DNA from: Methylophilaceae bacterium
GTDB taxonomy: Bacteria; Pseudomonadota; Gammaproteobacteria; Burkholderiales; Methylophilaceae
Assembly: GCA_905339275.1 (NCBI GenBank)
Contig: CAJPFK010000001.1
Coordinates: 62,001 to 126,000, forward strand
Reading direction: 5' to 3'
Length of the DNA: 64,000 bases
The translations under genes and the position numbers were made by a program. Shown piece after piece: positions 11,633-21,591 of the stretch. Under the pieces are notes generated by a model that saw only the letters and a list, made by a program, of their open reading frames with translations, did not search any database and was not told the origin of the DNA. Within the stretch, counting starts at the first letter, position 1. Each line of letters begins with the position of its first letter.

Positions 11633-11977
11633 ATGCGCCGCATTCGACTGCTACTCATACTTACCTTCATGCTGCCGATGATGGCGGCCGCTGCAGACCG
11701 CACACCGCCAAACCTGGAGCCGTTGCCGGACGTGCCGCCACCGCCCGTGGGCCTGGATATCGAAGGCGTGGATGAGCCTGAAGTGACCATCATCAAGAAA
11801 GAGGGCGAAACGGTTGAGGAATACCGGATCAACGGCGAGCTCTACATGATGAAGATCACGCCGTCGCACGGTGTGCCTTACTATCTGCAGAAGGAAGACA
11901 AGGATGGCGGATGGTCTCGCTTTGACGGTCCCGAAGCCCCGCTGATCATCCCGAAATGGGTCATATTCCGATTCTAA
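11633..11977 (+). CDS. DUF2782 family exported protein
   Basis: Small protein of 114 residues with an N-terminal signal peptide (MRRIRLLLILTFMLPMMAAA) and a Pro-rich segment (PPNLEPLPDVPPPPVG). The conserved C-terminal block reads VEEYRINGELYMMKITPSHGVPYYL. This matches the DUF2782 family, usually found next to polA and thrB in betaproteobacteria, as here. Function is unknown; the sequence suggests a periplasmic location. The ATG at 11633 is chosen because the signal peptide starts there. A longer in-frame start at 11588 adds 15 residues and is unlikely. Confidence 0.85.
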   Translation: MRRIRLLLILTFMLPMMAAAADRTPPNLEPLPDVPPPPVGLDIEGVDEPEVTIIKKEGETVEEYRINGELYMMKITPSHGVPYYLQKEDKDGGWSRFDGPEAPLIIPKWVIFRF

Positions 11978-11985
11978 CCAGGTTA

Positions 11986-12010
11986 AGAGGGCTTGCCGGC
12001 CCTCTTTGAT
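11986..12010 (+). terminator. Hairpin terminator after the DUF2782 gene
   Basis: AGAGGGC (11986-11992) pairs perfectly with GCCCTCT (11999-12005) around a 6-base loop, followed by TTGATTT. It ends three bases before the thrB ATG. It would end the upstream transcript or attenuate read-through into thrB, and it leaves thrB without a visible Shine-Dalgarno sequence. Confidence 0.7.
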
Positions 12011-12012
12011 TT

Positions 12013-12948
12013 ATGTCTGTATTCACTACCGTTACCAAAGAGCAGTTGCGCCATTGGCTGACTGCCTATCCGCTCGGCGAATTGCTGGAGTTGAAAGGCA
12101 TCGCTTCCGGTATCACCAATACCAATTATTTTGTCACGACCTCCACCGGCCGTTACGTGCTGACGCTGTTCGAAAAGAATTCAGCGGAAGAGCTGCCCTA
12201 TTTTCTCGGCCTGATGACGCATTTTTCCGAGCATGGCATTCCCTGCCCGCATCCGATCAGGATGCATGATAGCCGCACGCTCGGCGTGCTGAACGGAAAA
12301 CCTGCCGCGCTGGTCAGTTGCCTGCGCGGCAAATCGCTTGAACAGCCCGCTGCCGGACATTGCGCGGAAATCGGCCGGGTCCTGGCAAAAATGCATATCG
12401 CCGGCGCATCGTTCGGCAAAACGATGATCAATCCGCGCGGTGCTGAATGGCGCATTAAAACGGCAGCCGAGGTGATGCCTTTTCTGGATGCAGAGGCTTG
12501 CGCATTGCTCCGTGACGAGCTTGTCTTTGAGGCTGGGCTGCCGCTCTCGGACCTGCCTCAAGGTGTGATCCATGCCGATCTTTTCCGCGATAACGTGCTG
12601 TTCGACGGCAACGAGCTGGGCGGCCTGATCGATTTTTACTATGCCTGCAACGATGCGCTTCTGTATGACCTGGCGATTGCCGTCAATGACTGGTGCATCG
12701 AGCAGGACGGCTGCCTTGATCCCGTACGCATGCAGGCCATGCTCGACGCCTATGGGCAAGTGCGCGAGCTGACCGCTGCAGAAAAGTCCGCCTGGTCCGG
12801 CATGCTGCGCATCGCGGCTTTGCGCTTCTGGCTTTCACGCCTGTACGATCAATATTTTCCGCAGGATGGCGAGCTGATCCATGCCAAGGACCCGCAGCAT
12901 TTCCAGAAAATTTTGCAATGCCATGCCCGGCAACAGGCGATAGCGTAG
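12013..12948 (+). CDS. thrB: Homoserine kinase (type II, APH-like fold)
   Basis: Phosphorylates homoserine for threonine synthesis. At 311 residues it has the aminoglycoside-phosphotransferase-like fold found in betaproteobacterial ThrB. The N-terminal region has GIASGITNTNYFVTT, the catalytic loop is VIHADLFRDNVLFDG, and the metal-binding segment is GLIDFYYACND. The start codon follows the hairpin at 11986-12010 almost directly. The next gene, a BPSS1780-family membrane protein, starts 10 bases after the stop, so the two are likely co-transcribed. Confidence 0.94.
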   Translation: MSVFTTVTKEQLRHWLTAYPLGELLELKGIASGITNTNYFVTTSTGRYVLTLFEKNSAEELPYFLGLMTHFSEHGIPCPHPIRMHDSRTLGVLNGKPAALVSCLRGKSLEQPAAGHCAEIGRVLAKMHIAGASFGKTMINPRGAEWRIKTAAEVMPFLDAEACALLRDELVFEAGLPLSDLPQGVIHADLFRDNVLFDGNELGGLIDFYYACNDALLYDLAIAVNDWCIEQDGCLDPVRMQAMLDAYGQVRELTAAEKSAWSGMLRIAALRFWLSRLYDQYFPQDGELIHAKDPQHFQKILQCHARQQAIA

Positions 12949-12958
12949 ACTGCATGCG

Positions 12959-13774
12959 ATGAATCCACAGCCCACCAACAATGACATGAACCAATTCAAG
13001 GCCGGTCTCGACTGGTTCTATCGCAGCATCATGCTGTTCAGGCAGAATCCGCCAAAATGGCTGCTGGTGGCGCTTCTTTACGTCGTTCTTTTCGTCATAT
13101 TGCCATCGATTCCCGGCATGCCGGTGTTGCTCAGCCTGCTGGTCATCCTGTTCTGGCCCTGTCTGCTTGCGCTTTTCATCGGCATGTACCGGGAGGCCGA
13201 CCTGGGCCGCGAAACCGAGTTCGGCCAGTTGGTCGAGCAAATCAAACCCAATATCGTCAGGTTGATTACGCTGGGCGGCGTCTTTCTGGCATACGGCATA
13301 CTGATGGGGGTGTTCGTCAGGGGCGATGCCGAGGCGCTGAACCGGCTTATCAGCCAGCAGGCCGACACGGAAGTGTTGCTGGCCCAGATGACGCCGCTCA
13401 TGCTCAAACTGCTGCTGATGCTGGCTCCCATGATCATGGCAAGCTGGTTTTCGCCCATGCTGATCGCCTTTCAGGGTTATTCGGTGCTGGATGCCATCAA
13501 GCATAGCCTGTGGCAATGCTGGCGCAACCTGATCGGCATTACGGTTGCCTGGGCATTGCTGACCCTGGCGCTGGTCGTGGCCATGTTGATTGCCGGGATA
13601 CTGATCGGTTTGATCACTGCGCTGTCCAAGGTGATCGGCACCATCTTCATGAGCCTGATACTGCTGGGCTGCCTGTTGCTGGTGACCAATTTCCTGCTGG
13701 CGATCCAGTACTTCAGCTATCGCCATGTTTATTATCATCCCGAACTGGCGGAAAATAGTGACGCGTCTGCCTAG
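12959..13774 (+). CDS. BPSS1780 family membrane protein
   Basis: Integral membrane protein of 271 residues with about five to six hydrophobic segments (for example WLLVALLYVVLFVILPSIPG, VLLSLLVILFWPCLLALFIG and the C-terminal ALVVAMLIAGILIGLITAL). The N-terminal signature AGLDWFYRSIMLFRQNPPKW is that of the BPSS1780/DUF2189-like group, found beside thrB and uvrD in this lineage. No biochemical function is known. It ends four bases into the convergent uvrD gene. Confidence 0.8.
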   Translation: MNPQPTNNDMNQFKAGLDWFYRSIMLFRQNPPKWLLVALLYVVLFVILPSIPGMPVLLSLLVILFWPCLLALFIGMYREADLGRETEFGQLVEQIKPNIVRLITLGGVFLAYGILMGVFVRGDAEALNRLISQQADTEVLLAQMTPLMLKLLLMLAPMIMASWFSPMLIAFQGYSVLDAIKHSLWQCWRNLIGITVAWALLTLALVVAMLIAGILIGLITALSKVIGTIFMSLILLGCLLLVTNFLLAIQYFSYRHVYYHPELAENSDASA

Positions 13775-15969
13775 ACTTTCTCCAGTTTGGCATATTCCAG
13801 CGCCAGCCACTTCAGGCCCTCGCGGCCGAAATTGACCTGCACGCGCATGTCGTTGGCATTACCCTCATAGCTCACCACCACGCCCTGGCCGAATTTTGCG
13901 TGCGCCACGTTCTGGCCGATTTTCCAGGGCATGGCGTTCTTCTGGCTGCCGCTCTGGTGCGAGCTCATCACGCTAGGCATGGCGTTGTAATCCTGGCCTG
14001 CTTTGGCCGTGGGTTTTGCGTTCAGGCGTTTGAGCAGTTCTTCCGGGATTTCGTCCAGAAAACGCGAGGGAATGCCGTAGCGTACCTGCCCATGCAGCAT
14101 GCGGCTTTGCGCATAGCTTAAATACAGCCTTTGCCTGGCGCGGGTGACCGCGACATACATCAGGCGGCGTTCCTCTTCCAGGCCATTGGCCTCGTACATG
14201 CTCTGTTCGTGCGGGCACAGGCCTTCTTCCAGGCCGCTGATGAATACCGTCTTGAATTCCAGGCCCTTGGCCGAGTGCACGGTCATCAACTGCAAGGCAT
14301 CCCTTCCAGCATCCGCCTGGTGTTCACCGGCTTCCAGGCTGGCATGGCTGAGGAACTGGGCCAGCAGTGATTGCGCGACCTCGCCGTTTTCATCGACCTG
14401 CATGCCGATGTCCTGGTTGGTGAAAGCGACCGCAGCGTTGATCAGTTCATCCAGGTTGGCGATGCGGTCTTCACCTTCCTTTTCGCCCAGGTAATACTGG
14501 CGCAGGCCGGATAAGGTGCTGGCCAGCTCCGCCAGTTCCGCCAGCGAAAGCCCTATGGATTCTTCCTGCATCTGCTTGATGAGTGCGACAAAGCCTTCGA
14601 TGCCTTTGCCCGGCTTTCCGTTGCCTGCCTTGTTGACGGCCGCCTGCCACAGGCTGCAATCCTGCTGTCTCGCCGCTTCCTGTAATTGCTCCAGGCTGCG
14701 CGCACCGATGCCGCGCGCAGGGAAGTTGATGACACGCAGCAGGGCCGTGTCGTCATCCGGGTTTGCGATCAGCCGCAGGTAAGCCAGCGCATGCTTGATT
14801 TCGGCACGCTCGAAAAAGCGCAGGCCGCCATAGACACGGTAGGGCAGGCCGGCGGTGAACAGGGCGTGCTCCAGTACGCGCGACTGCGCGTTTGAACGGT
14901 AGAGCATGGCGATCTGGTTTAAATCCATGCCTTCCGCATGCAGCATCCTGATCTCGTCAACAATGAAATTCGCTTCGTCGATGTCGTTATAGGCCTGGTA
15001 GACGCGGACCGGTTCGCCCTTGCCTGCCGAGGTCCAGAGGTTCTTGCCGAGCCGGTTGCGGTTGTGCGTGATGATGGCGTTGGCCGCATCCAGTATGTTG
15101 CTGTGCGAGCGGTAGTTCTGCTCCAGTTTGACGATGTTCTGCACGGCAAAGTCATGCTCGAAATCGAGCATGTTGCCGACCCGTGCGCCGCGGAAGGCGT
15201 AGATGGACTGATCGTCATCGCCGACGGCGAATACGCAATTATCCTGTCCCGCCAGCAACTTCAGCCACAGGTACTGCAAGCGGTTGGTGTCCTGGAACTC
15301 ATCCACCAGCACGTATTTGAACCGGCTCTGGTAATGCTGGCGGATATGCGCATCGCGCTCCAGCAGTTCGTAACAGCGCAGCAAAAGCTCGGCGAAGTCT
15401 GCCACGCCCTCGCGCTGGCACTGCTTGTCGTATTCCTCATAAATTTCGCGCATGCGCTGGGAGTGGGGGTCGTAGGCATCCACGCTATGCGCGCGCAAGC
15501 CTTCTTCCTTGCAACTGTTGATATAGCCCATGACCTGCTTGGGCGGGAATTTTTCGTCATCGACATTCATTGCCCGCATCAGGCGCTTGATGCTGGAAAG
15601 CTGGTCGGCAGTGTCCAGAATCTGGAAAGTGGCCGGCAGGCCTGCCTCGCGATGGTGTGCTCGCAGCAGGCGATTGCAGAGGCCGTGAAAGGTGCCGACC
15701 CACATGCCGCGCGTATTGATCGGCAGCATGGATGACAGCCGCGTCAGCATCTCTTTCGCGGCCTTGTTGGTGAATGTTACCGCCAGCAGGCCTTGCGGTG
15801 ATACCTGCCCGGTCTGGATCAGCCAGGCGATGCGCGTTGTGAGGACACGGGTTTTGCCGCTGCCGGCACCGGCCAGGATAAGCGCGGATTGATGCGGGAG
15901 CGTCACGGCTTCCAGTTGTTTGTCATTGAGGCCGGAGAGCAGGGAATCGGAAGTGGTTTGCATATTCAT
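13771..15969 (-). CDS. uvrD: DNA helicase II (UvrD/PcrA)
   Basis: 3'-5' SF1 helicase of mismatch and nucleotide-excision repair, about 732 residues. Motifs in order: Q-motif LNDKQLEAVTLP, Walker A LAGAGSGKTRVL, DEFQDTN, GDDDQSIYAFRGA, LEQNYRSH, LMTVHSAKGLEF and VAVTRARQRLYLSYA. The C-terminal tail ends in the GQGVVVSYEG-type Tudor-like region typical of UvrD/PcrA. Two ATGs (15969 and 15963) are equally possible. A 30-base in-frame extension to 15999 lacks family support. It converges on the BPSS1780 gene. Confidence 0.96.
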   Translation of the reverse strand: MNMQTTSDSLLSGLNDKQLEAVTLPHQSALILAGAGSGKTRVLTTRIAWLIQTGQVSPQGLLAVTFTNKAAKEMLTRLSSMLPINTRGMWVGTFHGLCNRLLRAHHREAGLPATFQILDTADQLSSIKRLMRAMNVDDEKFPPKQVMGYINSCKEEGLRAHSVDAYDPHSQRMREIYEEYDKQCQREGVADFAELLLRCYELLERDAHIRQHYQSRFKYVLVDEFQDTNRLQYLWLKLLAGQDNCVFAVGDDDQSIYAFRGARVGNMLDFEHDFAVQNIVKLEQNYRSHSNILDAANAIITHNRNRLGKNLWTSAGKGEPVRVYQAYNDIDEANFIVDEIRMLHAEGMDLNQIAMLYRSNAQSRVLEHALFTAGLPYRVYGGLRFFERAEIKHALAYLRLIANPDDDTALLRVINFPARGIGARSLEQLQEAARQQDCSLWQAAVNKAGNGKPGKGIEGFVALIKQMQEESIGLSLAELAELASTLSGLRQYYLGEKEGEDRIANLDELINAAVAFTNQDIGMQVDENGEVAQSLLAQFLSHASLEAGEHQADAGRDALQLMTVHSAKGLEFKTVFISGLEEGLCPHEQSMYEANGLEEERRLMYVAVTRARQRLYLSYAQSRMLHGQVRYGIPSRFLDEIPEELLKRLNAKPTAKAGQDYNAMPSVMSSHQSGSQKNAMPWKIGQNVAHAKFGQGVVVSYEGNANDMRVQVNFGREGLKWLALEYAKLEKV

Positions 15970-16039
15970 GCGTACTATTATCGCATGCCGAACATACAAA
16001 ATCGGGCTTAAAAGTTTGGAACTAAAGGTAGATGGGGTT

Positions 16040-16152
16040 GGTCCTAAAAGCAGACGAGAACATCCGTCTCCCGCTTCTCCTCCCTGAGCGGGTAGCCTTA
16101 ACTGATGAGGCTGTTCACCCCGATTTTATCCCCTTTAATCGGGGTTTTTTTT
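16040..16152 (+). ncRNA. Candidate small RNA with a CTCCTCCC hairpin loop and intrinsic terminator
   Basis: No reading frame explains this conserved-looking stretch, but it holds three consecutive hairpins. (1) AGACG (16052-16056) pairs with CGTCT (16065-16069). (2) CCCGCT (16070-16075) pairs with AGCGGG (16087-16092) around the loop TCTCCTCCCTG. (3) CCCCGATT (16118-16125) pairs with AATCGGGG (16137-16144), followed by eight T. Loop 2 is anti-Shine-Dalgarno-like and contains exactly CTCCTCCC, the loop motif of the 'cuckoo' sRNAs known from alphaproteobacteria. The 5' end is estimated and no clear promoter was found. Function by base-pairing with ribosome-binding sites is inference. Confidence 0.6.
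16118..16152 (+). terminator. Rho-independent terminator of the candidate sRNA
   Basis: Eight-base-pair stem CCCCGATT/AATCGGGG with an 11-base loop, followed immediately by TTTTTTTT. It is a strong plus-strand intrinsic terminator with no plus-strand gene upstream: uvrD is on the other strand. This is the main reason to propose an RNA gene here. Confidence 0.85.
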
Positions 16153-16230
16153 GCGCGGCGCTTACGTGGTTTTCCTGTAGCGCCCTGTCTTGCAGCTTGT
16201 TCGGGTTTGTCGAGAGTATATGCCTAAATT

Positions 16231-16244
16231 TTTACTTAAGTAAA
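16231..16244. other. 14-bp perfect palindrome TTTACTTAAGTAAA
   Basis: Perfect inverted repeat without spacer in the non-coding space between the candidate sRNA and the groL terminator. It looks like an operator for a small dimeric regulator, but no gene starts nearby, so its role is unclear. Confidence 0.35.
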
Positions 16245-16296
16245 CCCTGTTGTGCAGGCGGATTGTTCAGTTATTGATAAGTGCCTGAAGGAAATG

Positions 16297-16325
16297 AAAA
16301 AGCCCCGCAATCGCGGGGCTTTTTC
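16297..16325 (-). terminator. Bidirectional terminator downstream of groL
   Basis: GCCCCGC (16302-16308) pairs with GCGGGGC (16313-16319) around AATC, flanked by A-run and T-run (AAAAA...TTTTT). It works in both orientations: it ends the groES-groL transcript and blocks plus-strand read-through. It lies 93 bases past the groL stop. Confidence 0.85.
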
Positions 16326-16417
16326 CTGGGTCAGACGTTCTGTCTGGCTTCAGTCCAGAAGTGAGACCGGCAGCAGAAAAAACACTGCCGTGTATCACTG
16401 GGGAATGAACGGCAGAT

Positions 16418-18058
<1,641 letters not shown>

Positions 18059-18102
18059 TTAATTCTCCTGATTCAAATTCCTGATTGATTACGTGCCGGC
18101 GA

Positions 18103-18393
18103 TTAGGCCTCAACGACACCCATGATGTCTTCTTCACGCATGACTAACAGCTCTTCGCCATCCACCTTGACGGATTGGCCGGCGTATTTACCGAACAGCA
18201 CCTTGTCGCCAACTTTGACATCCAGCGGGATCAGCTTGCCGGCATCATCCTTCTTGCCAGCGCCAACAGCAATGATTTCGCCTTGGTCCGGCTTTTCGGT
18301 TGCAGTGTCAGGGATGACAATGCCGGAAGCGGTTGTGCGAACTTCTTCCAGCCGTTTTACGATCACACGATCGTGCAAAGGACGAATCTTCAT
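18103..18393 (-). CDS. groES: Co-chaperonin GroES (10 kDa)
   Basis: Heptameric lid of the GroEL chamber, 96 residues. It starts [17 protein letters not shown] and has the mobile loop region [15 protein letters not shown] and the end [21 protein letters not shown] ribosome-binding site precedes the ATG. It is the first gene of groES-groL, with promoter and CIRCE operator 76-130 bases upstream. Confidence 0.98.
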   Translation of the reverse strand: MKIRPLHDRVIVKRLEEVRTTASGIVIPDTATEKPDQGEIIAVGAGKKDDAGKLIPLDVKVGDKVLFGKYAGQSVKVDGEELLVMREEDIMGVVEA

Positions 18394-18468
18394 GAAATGC
18401 TCTCCTTGTTAGTAATTCGAAATGTTCAGTGCAACGGTTGTTGCTTGAGGTTAACTAGACAGTGTTTA

Positions 18469-18495
18469 TTAGCACTCTTGTCTATTGAGTGCTAA
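18469..18495. promoter_or_regulatory. CIRCE operator (HrcA binding site)
   Basis: TTAGCACTC (18469-18477), nine bases, GAGTGCTAA (18487-18495): an exact match to the CIRCE consensus. It sits directly downstream of the -10 box of the groES promoter and within the 5' leader, so HrcA bound here would block groES-groL transcription until heat shock. hrcA itself is not in the window. Confidence 0.97.
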
Positions 18496-18523
18496 TAATA
18501 AGGGCAGGGCATGTTTTTTTCAA
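18495..18523 (-). promoter_or_regulatory. Sigma-70 promoter of groES-groL
   Basis: On the minus strand: -35 TTGAAA (18518-18523), a 17-base spacer, -10 TATTAT (18495-18500). It abuts the CIRCE operator by one base. The heptad and spacing are those of a housekeeping sigma-factor promoter; no sigma-32-like box was recognised. Confidence 0.75.
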
Positions 18524-18608
18524 GTGCTGGTTTTGCGGATGAAGTATCGCCAGAAAAGATTAAGGGAATCTCTGATTAAACGGCAGCGCATGCGCATTGC
18601 GCTGAATC

Positions 18609-18639
18609 CTGCCTGCCCGCTTGATCAGCGGGCAGGCAG
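18609..18639 (-). terminator. 12-bp hairpin after the serine protease gene
   Basis: CTGCCTGCCCGC (18609-18620) pairs with GCGGGCAGGCAG (18628-18639) around TTGATCA, one base past the stop of the protease gene. The stem is very stable but no T-run follows on the minus strand, so it may be a transcript-stabilising or Rho-assisted end. Confidence 0.6.
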
Positions 18640-18640
18640 C

Positions 18641-19561
18641 CTATTTCGCTGCCAGTTTCTTTTTGATCTGATCCAGGGAGAGCCTGGCTTCTATATGCAG
18701 GGCATTGAGACCCAGGGATTTTTCCAGGTGGGTTGCGGCATAGTCCAGTTTGCCGAGATTCTGTTCGGCCAGCCCCAGCAGATACCAGGCTTCAACGCTT
18801 TCGGGTTGTTGCTCGACCCATAACCTGCTGATGGATTCAAGTTCAGCCCAGTTTTCGGTTTTGAGCGGATGTACGACGCGCATGAAATAGGGGCGGCTTT
18901 CTTCCGGCGTATCCCAGAATGGCGGTTCTTTCTGCGCGGCGACTATCACCTCGGGCTGGTCGAGCAGTGGGGTAATCCAGTCGGAGGGGATGCTGTAGTA
19001 GAACGCATTTCTGCCCGGGCTCTTCAATGTGGTGAGGCCGATCAGTGCGCCGGTATCATCAAAAATGGGTCCGCCGCTGCTGCCCAGCCTGAAATGGGCG
19101 CTGGCACGGATGATATTGGCCCCGTCAAGCGGGTAGAGCGCCTCCACCTCGCCGAAGGAAGTCAGGGGCACCATGACGCCATTGGGGAAGCCGATGGTAA
19201 ACACGGGCTGGGCGTATTTCAGGTGCTTGCTGCTGGCCATCCTGACAGGGGTGATGCCGAGCTTCTCGAATCTCAGCAGGCAAAGGTCGTGTTTCCAGTC
19301 TGCCTTCAGTGCGACCGGGGCAAAGCTGGCGCCGAACTTGATGACATGTACGCCCCTTGCGTTGGCGATGACATGGCAGTTGGTGGCAACATGGTCTTCC
19401 GCGACCACGATGCCTGATCCGACGCCATGGTTGCCGAATTTATCGACAACGAATATCTTGACGACGGACATTTTCAGGTCGTAAACCAGGCCATCCGGCG
19501 GCAGCGCCCGGGCTGGCAGGCTGAAGCCCAGCAACATGATGACGATCAACCAGGATTTCAT
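18641..19561 (-). CDS. Exported trypsin-like serine protease with C-terminal TPR-like tail
   Basis: Protein of 306 residues. A signal peptide (MKSWLIVIMLLGFSLPARA) sends it to the periplasm. The protease domain shows the S1 catalytic triad: His63 in ATNCHVIANA, Asp92 in KHDLCLLRF and Ser162 in LGSSGGPIFDD. It has no PDZ domain, unlike DegP/DegQ. The last 70 residues (WYLLGLAEQNLGKLDYAATH...) resemble one to two tetratricopeptide repeats. A housekeeping or stress protease with a protein-interaction tail is the likely role; the substrate is unknown. It is a single gene with a strong hairpin after the stop. Confidence 0.82.
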   Translation of the reverse strand: MKSWLIVIMLLGFSLPARALPPDGLVYDLKMSVVKIFVVDKFGNHGVGSGIVVAEDHVATNCHVIANARGVHVIKFGASFAPVALKADWKHDLCLLRFEKLGITPVRMASSKHLKYAQPVFTIGFPNGVMVPLTSFGEVEALYPLDGANIIRASAHFRLGSSGGPIFDDTGALIGLTTLKSPGRNAFYYSIPSDWITPLLDQPEVIVAAQKEPPFWDTPEESRPYFMRVVHPLKTENWAELESISRLWVEQQPESVEAWYLLGLAEQNLGKLDYAATHLEKSLGLNALHIEARLSLDQIKKKLAAK

Positions 19562-19701
19562 TTTGAACCCTCCTATGAACGTTAATCACTAGGCTGGCAC
19601 ACTTCAAATGACGCCGGGCCAGCAGTGACTTGCGTTGCATCTTGCAATTTAATCAATCAAAATCCGTGCCAACATCCACTTTATATGTATGAGGATACGT
19701 C

Positions 19702-20328
19702 TTGCTGATTGATGCCGGGCAAGCCATGGCTTTCCTCAGCGTGGCCATATTGCTGACGCTGGCGCCGGGGCCGGATAATCTCATGGTGCTCTCGATAAGC
19801 CTTGCGCAAGGCCGGAAGGCGGGGATGGCTTTTGCCTTGGGGTGTGCCTGCGGCTGCTTCAGTCATACATTGGTTGCGACGCTGGGTATCGGTGCCTTGC
19901 TCGCAGCGGAGCCGCCGGCTTTTTTCCTGGTCAAGCTGGCCGGCGGTATTTATCTGCTTTGGCTGGGATTCAGGATTTTGCACCGATCTGGTGCGTTTTC
20001 CATGGAGCCAGGGTTGCATGGAAAACATGGATTGAAATCGCTATTCGTCAGCGGCCTGTTTGCCAATGCGCTTAATCCCAAGGTGATGCTGTTCTTTCTG
20101 GCCCTGCTGCCGCAGTTCGTTCAATCGGGGCGAGGGCCGGCTGCAATCCAGATGCTGCAATTCGGCCTGATTTTTACCATTCAGGCCATAGTGCTGTTCG
20201 GCGTGCTTGGATATTATGCGGGAAAGGCGGGCGGCTGGCTGGCCAGGCGGCCTGAGGCGGGCTTGTGGATGGGTTATCTTGCGGGCGCGATTCTTATTCT
20301 GCTGGGCTTGAGGCTAGTGCTTGAATAA
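19702..20328 (+). CDS. LysE family amino-acid exporter (RhtB-like)
   Basis: Inner-membrane exporter of 208 residues with about six hydrophobic helices. The family signature is near the N-terminus: LLTLAPGPDNLMVLSISLAQGRKAG, followed by FALGCACGCF and FANALNPKVMLFFLALLPQF. Substrate is unknown; relatives export lysine, homoserine or threonine. The start is taken as TTG at 19702 because GAGGA lies 7 bases upstream. The next candidate is ATG at 19726. Confidence 0.88.
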   Translation: MLIDAGQAMAFLSVAILLTLAPGPDNLMVLSISLAQGRKAGMAFALGCACGCFSHTLVATLGIGALLAAEPPAFFLVKLAGGIYLLWLGFRILHRSGAFSMEPGLHGKHGLKSLFVSGLFANALNPKVMLFFLALLPQFVQSGRGPAAIQMLQFGLIFTIQAIVLFGVLGYYAGKAGGWLARRPEAGLWMGYLAGAILILLGLRLVLE

Positions 20329-20420
20329 ATGATCCGGATTTATTTCTGGCCCGGAGATCAATTGAAAACTAGAATGGTCGACATAACAAGATCGATGTAA
20401 TGCAAGGATCGGGAGAGGCG

Positions 20421-20954
20421 ATGAGTGTGGAAATTAAAAATGCATCGATTCAGCAAATCAATATTGCCTATAACGCGGTCGAGGACCGGTTGCTGCTGAA
20501 AATAGGTTTTGCGGATGATGCTGAACTTGCGGTCTGGCTCACCAGAAGGCTGGTCAAGGGATTGTGGCTGTTATTGCAGGCCGATGAGCTTGCTCCTGTG
20601 GTGCCGGCCGTCAGCGAGCCTGCAGCAGTTTCGCGGATATTCCCGGCGGCCGAGCAGGCACCTGTCACCCGGAAACTTGATTTCACCTCCGAATACAAGC
20701 CGCGTACCGCTATCAACCGGGATGAGATATTTCTTGCGAAGGATTGCCACATCCTCAAATCTGCCGACCAACATTCGTTCCTTGAGCTGGTTTGTGTCAA
20801 TGGACAGACAATGAAGCTGTTGCTGACGCAGGAGCTGATGCTTGCATTGGTCAATATGCTGCAACTGGTCGGCAAGGAGACTGCATGGGAATTGCCGCTG
20901 GTCACCCATGTGCCGGCCATGAGCGCCATTCAGACCAGCTCTGCCTTGCATTAA
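20421..20954 (+). CDS. Conserved-looking hypothetical protein
   Basis: I do not recognise a family. The start at 20421 has a good ribosome-binding site (GGGAGAGG), better than the in-frame ATG at 20400. The 177-residue product starts MSVEIKNASIQQINIAYNAVEDRLLLKI and contains an N-terminal segment DAELAVWLTRRLVKGLWLLLQ. A low-complexity Ala/Pro/Val middle and a C-terminal segment with KLLLTQELMLALVNMLQLV follow. There is no signal peptide or clear membrane span. The segment pattern resembles a small cytoplasmic protein with two alpha/beta parts joined by a linker. It stands alone, convergent with the receiver-like gene. Confidence 0.6.
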   Translation: MSVEIKNASIQQINIAYNAVEDRLLLKIGFADDAELAVWLTRRLVKGLWLLLQADELAPVVPAVSEPAAVSRIFPAAEQAPVTRKLDFTSEYKPRTAINRDEIFLAKDCHILKSADQHSFLELVCVNGQTMKLLLTQELMLALVNMLQLVGKETAWELPLVTHVPAMSAIQTSSALH

Positions 20955-21052
20955 GGTCTCGGCCGCGCCGAGGTGCCCGCTATTCGATAGGCAGTATCCG
21001 CAACCTGGTTCCGGAGCATGGTTGCCTGGTGATTGGCTTGATTCCTGAGATG

Positions 21053-21424
21053 TCATTCCTGTATTTTGTCATTCGTCAGGAAATACCTGAATTCCGACAG
21101 CGGGGAATCCCTGTGTATGGCGGAAATCACCCTGGACATTAATTCGACGGCGGTATTGTCTATCGGGCAGTAGTGATGCGTGAGGGCGACAATTTTTGCG
21201 CGGTCATCAATGATCTCGGAAAAGTTTTTAATCTGTTCGGGAGCCGCAAGCGACAGGGTGGCGACGTTCAGGAACAGAATCGCCGGCAGGCTGTCGTGGA
21301 AACATTGTATGGCTGCATCAATACTGGTGGCAATGATCACTTTGTGACCAAAAGAGGCCAGATAGACTTTAATTTCCTGACAAAATGTGGGGTCACTGTC
21401 GAGCAGTAAAATACACTTTTCCAC
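21053..21424 (-). CDS. Degenerate response-regulator receiver domain protein
   Basis: Stand-alone receiver-like domain of 123 residues, starting at GTG (21422-21424) with AGAGGAA seven bases upstream. The first strand ILLLDSDPTF retains acidic residues D9 and D11, but the phospho-acceptor position reads AILFLNVATL, with Asn53 in place of Asp. The following KIVALTHH strand has the usual Thr. It therefore probably cannot be phosphorylated and may act as a constitutive or ligand-controlled interaction module. There is no output domain. It is divergent from an XRE-type regulator across 167 AT-rich bases. Confidence 0.7.
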   Translation of the reverse strand: MEKCILLLDSDPTFCQEIKVYLASFGHKVIIATSIDAAIQCFHDSLPAILFLNVATLSLAAPEQIKNFSEIIDDRAKIVALTHHYCPIDNTAVELMSRVISAIHRDSPLSEFRYFLTNDKIQE

Positions 21425-21538
21425 CTAATGTTCCTCTAGATCTGAATTAATCAGCTTATTCGGTCGCTCAGTTAAATGATTTTTAAGATCATTAATATAA
21501 CTTAATATATCATTTATATCCGTCGGTGAACGACGTCT

Positions 21539-21589
21539 AATGACCTTTAGCGTTAAAAAATATTTATTAAATTGATACTAAAGGTCATT
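21539..21589. promoter_or_regulatory. 12-bp inverted repeat over the XRE regulator promoter region
   Basis: AATGACCTTTAG (21539-21550) is the exact reverse complement of CTAAAGGTCATT (21578-21589), with 27 AT-rich bases between. The right arm ends two bases before the ATG of the XRE regulator. The layout suggests two half-operators for autoregulation, or a 5' hairpin that hides the ribosome-binding site. Which one applies is inference. Confidence 0.55.
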
Positions 21590-21591
21590 TC

